A DNA stretch of 64,000 nt, from contig NZ_CP029550.1 in assembly GCF_003173715.1 (NCBI RefSeq), positions 4,759,501-4,823,500 of the forward strand, in the 5' to 3' direction. This DNA is from Methylobacterium durans (GTDB lineage Bacteria > Pseudomonadota > Alphaproteobacteria > Rhizobiales > Beijerinckiaceae). Below are positions 63,795-64,000 of this stretch, one piece after another. A model generated the notes under the pieces. That model worked only from the letters and a program-made list of their open reading frames with translations. It was not told where the DNA came from and searched no databases. Positions within the stretch are counted from its first letter, which is position 1. Every line of letters starts with the position of its first letter. Made by a program: the position numbers and the translations under genes.

Positions 63795-64000
63795 GTTCGT
63801 CTCGACGCAAAAGCTAACTGCTGCTCGATCCGGGCTCGCGCCTCGTCGAGATCAATCAGCGTGAGCGGCTCGGCGGCGCGCACGTAGTCGAAGCTGACCT
63901 TCAAGAACCACATACCCGCTTCGTCGTGATCGTTCGACACCCAGCCACTCGCCACCAGCCGATCCACTTGAGGTGAGTTCTGCTCTAGCTGAAACGGAGC
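63791..64000 (-). CDS. Protein of unknown function (3' end; gene runs off the window)
   Basis: The reverse strand is open from the window edge to a TGA at 63791: 69 residues, including QVDRLVASGWVSNDHDEAGM, WFLKVSFDYVRAAEPLTLID and LDEARARIEQQLAF. The sequence is protein-like. It is coupled to the following gene by ATGA overlap. No family recognised from this part. Confidence 0.6.
   Translation of the reverse strand, partial: APFQLEQNSPQVDRLVASGWVSNDHDEAGMWFLKVSFDYVRAAEPLTLIDLDEARARIEQQLAFASRRT

Overview
The window looks like a chromosomal segment of a high-GC alphaproteobacterium, most likely Methylobacterium or a close relative. The reasons are very GC-rich coding sequence with G/C third positions, a MucR remnant, an EcfG-type sigma factor, a phasin, an Flp pilin, a DUF3489/DUF2924/serine-recombinase cassette and IS families common in that genus. 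No rRNA operon, replication origin or CRISPR array is visible.

Positions 1-27,600 are ordinary core-like chromosome. In order: a TonB-dependent receptor under a cobalamin riboswitch; small and secreted proteins (DUF2147); a serine beta-lactamase-like hydrolase and a DUF427 protein; trehalose-phosphatase and glucokinase; a MazE/MazF-type toxin-antitoxin pair; an MFS transporter; an oligopeptide ABC system (binding protein and two permeases, no ATPase nearby); a GlcG-like protein; a sulfotransferase-like protein; an alpha/beta hydrolase; an ABC-F ATPase; a divergent LpxC-like protein; a Crp/Fnr regulator; a polyamine-type ABC transporter (ATPase and two permeases); an AsmA-like protein; and both subunits of a 3-oxoacid CoA-transferase. 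Three genes here (otsB, oppB, asmA-like) are each broken by what looks like one missing base in a short G/C run, so sequence error is a serious alternative to real decay.

A tRNA with a CAU anticodon (probably tRNA-Ile2) at 27,619 marks the switch to a plastic accessory region that runs to the window end. It holds a large serine recombinase cassette, two copies of an IS1182-type element (one left-truncated), an IS3-type element, an IS256-type element, an IS5-type fragment, a small resolvase and a truncated second copy inside an approximately 820-bp direct repeat, and many short orphan genes. Three genes are visibly cut by insertions. For two of them the uninterrupted reading frame can be rebuilt exactly by removing the element and one target duplication.

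Within that region several genes suit stress or surface life: two DUF892 ferritin-like proteins, a DUF4142 protein, a phasin, an Flp pilin, and two RTX-type secreted proteins (one with a GH114 polygalactosaminidase-like domain, one with a DUF4214 domain). The most unusual gene is at 45,435: its first part matches the anti-sigma factor NepR and the rest is an EcfG-type general stress sigma factor, so sigma and anti-sigma appear fused in one chain, behind a promoter that itself looks EcfG-dependent. Other unexplained structure includes a paired-hairpin repeat, a family of repeats with the core GCGTTATGGAGCC, resolvase-site-like repeats, and a conserved leader before two paralogous small membrane proteins.
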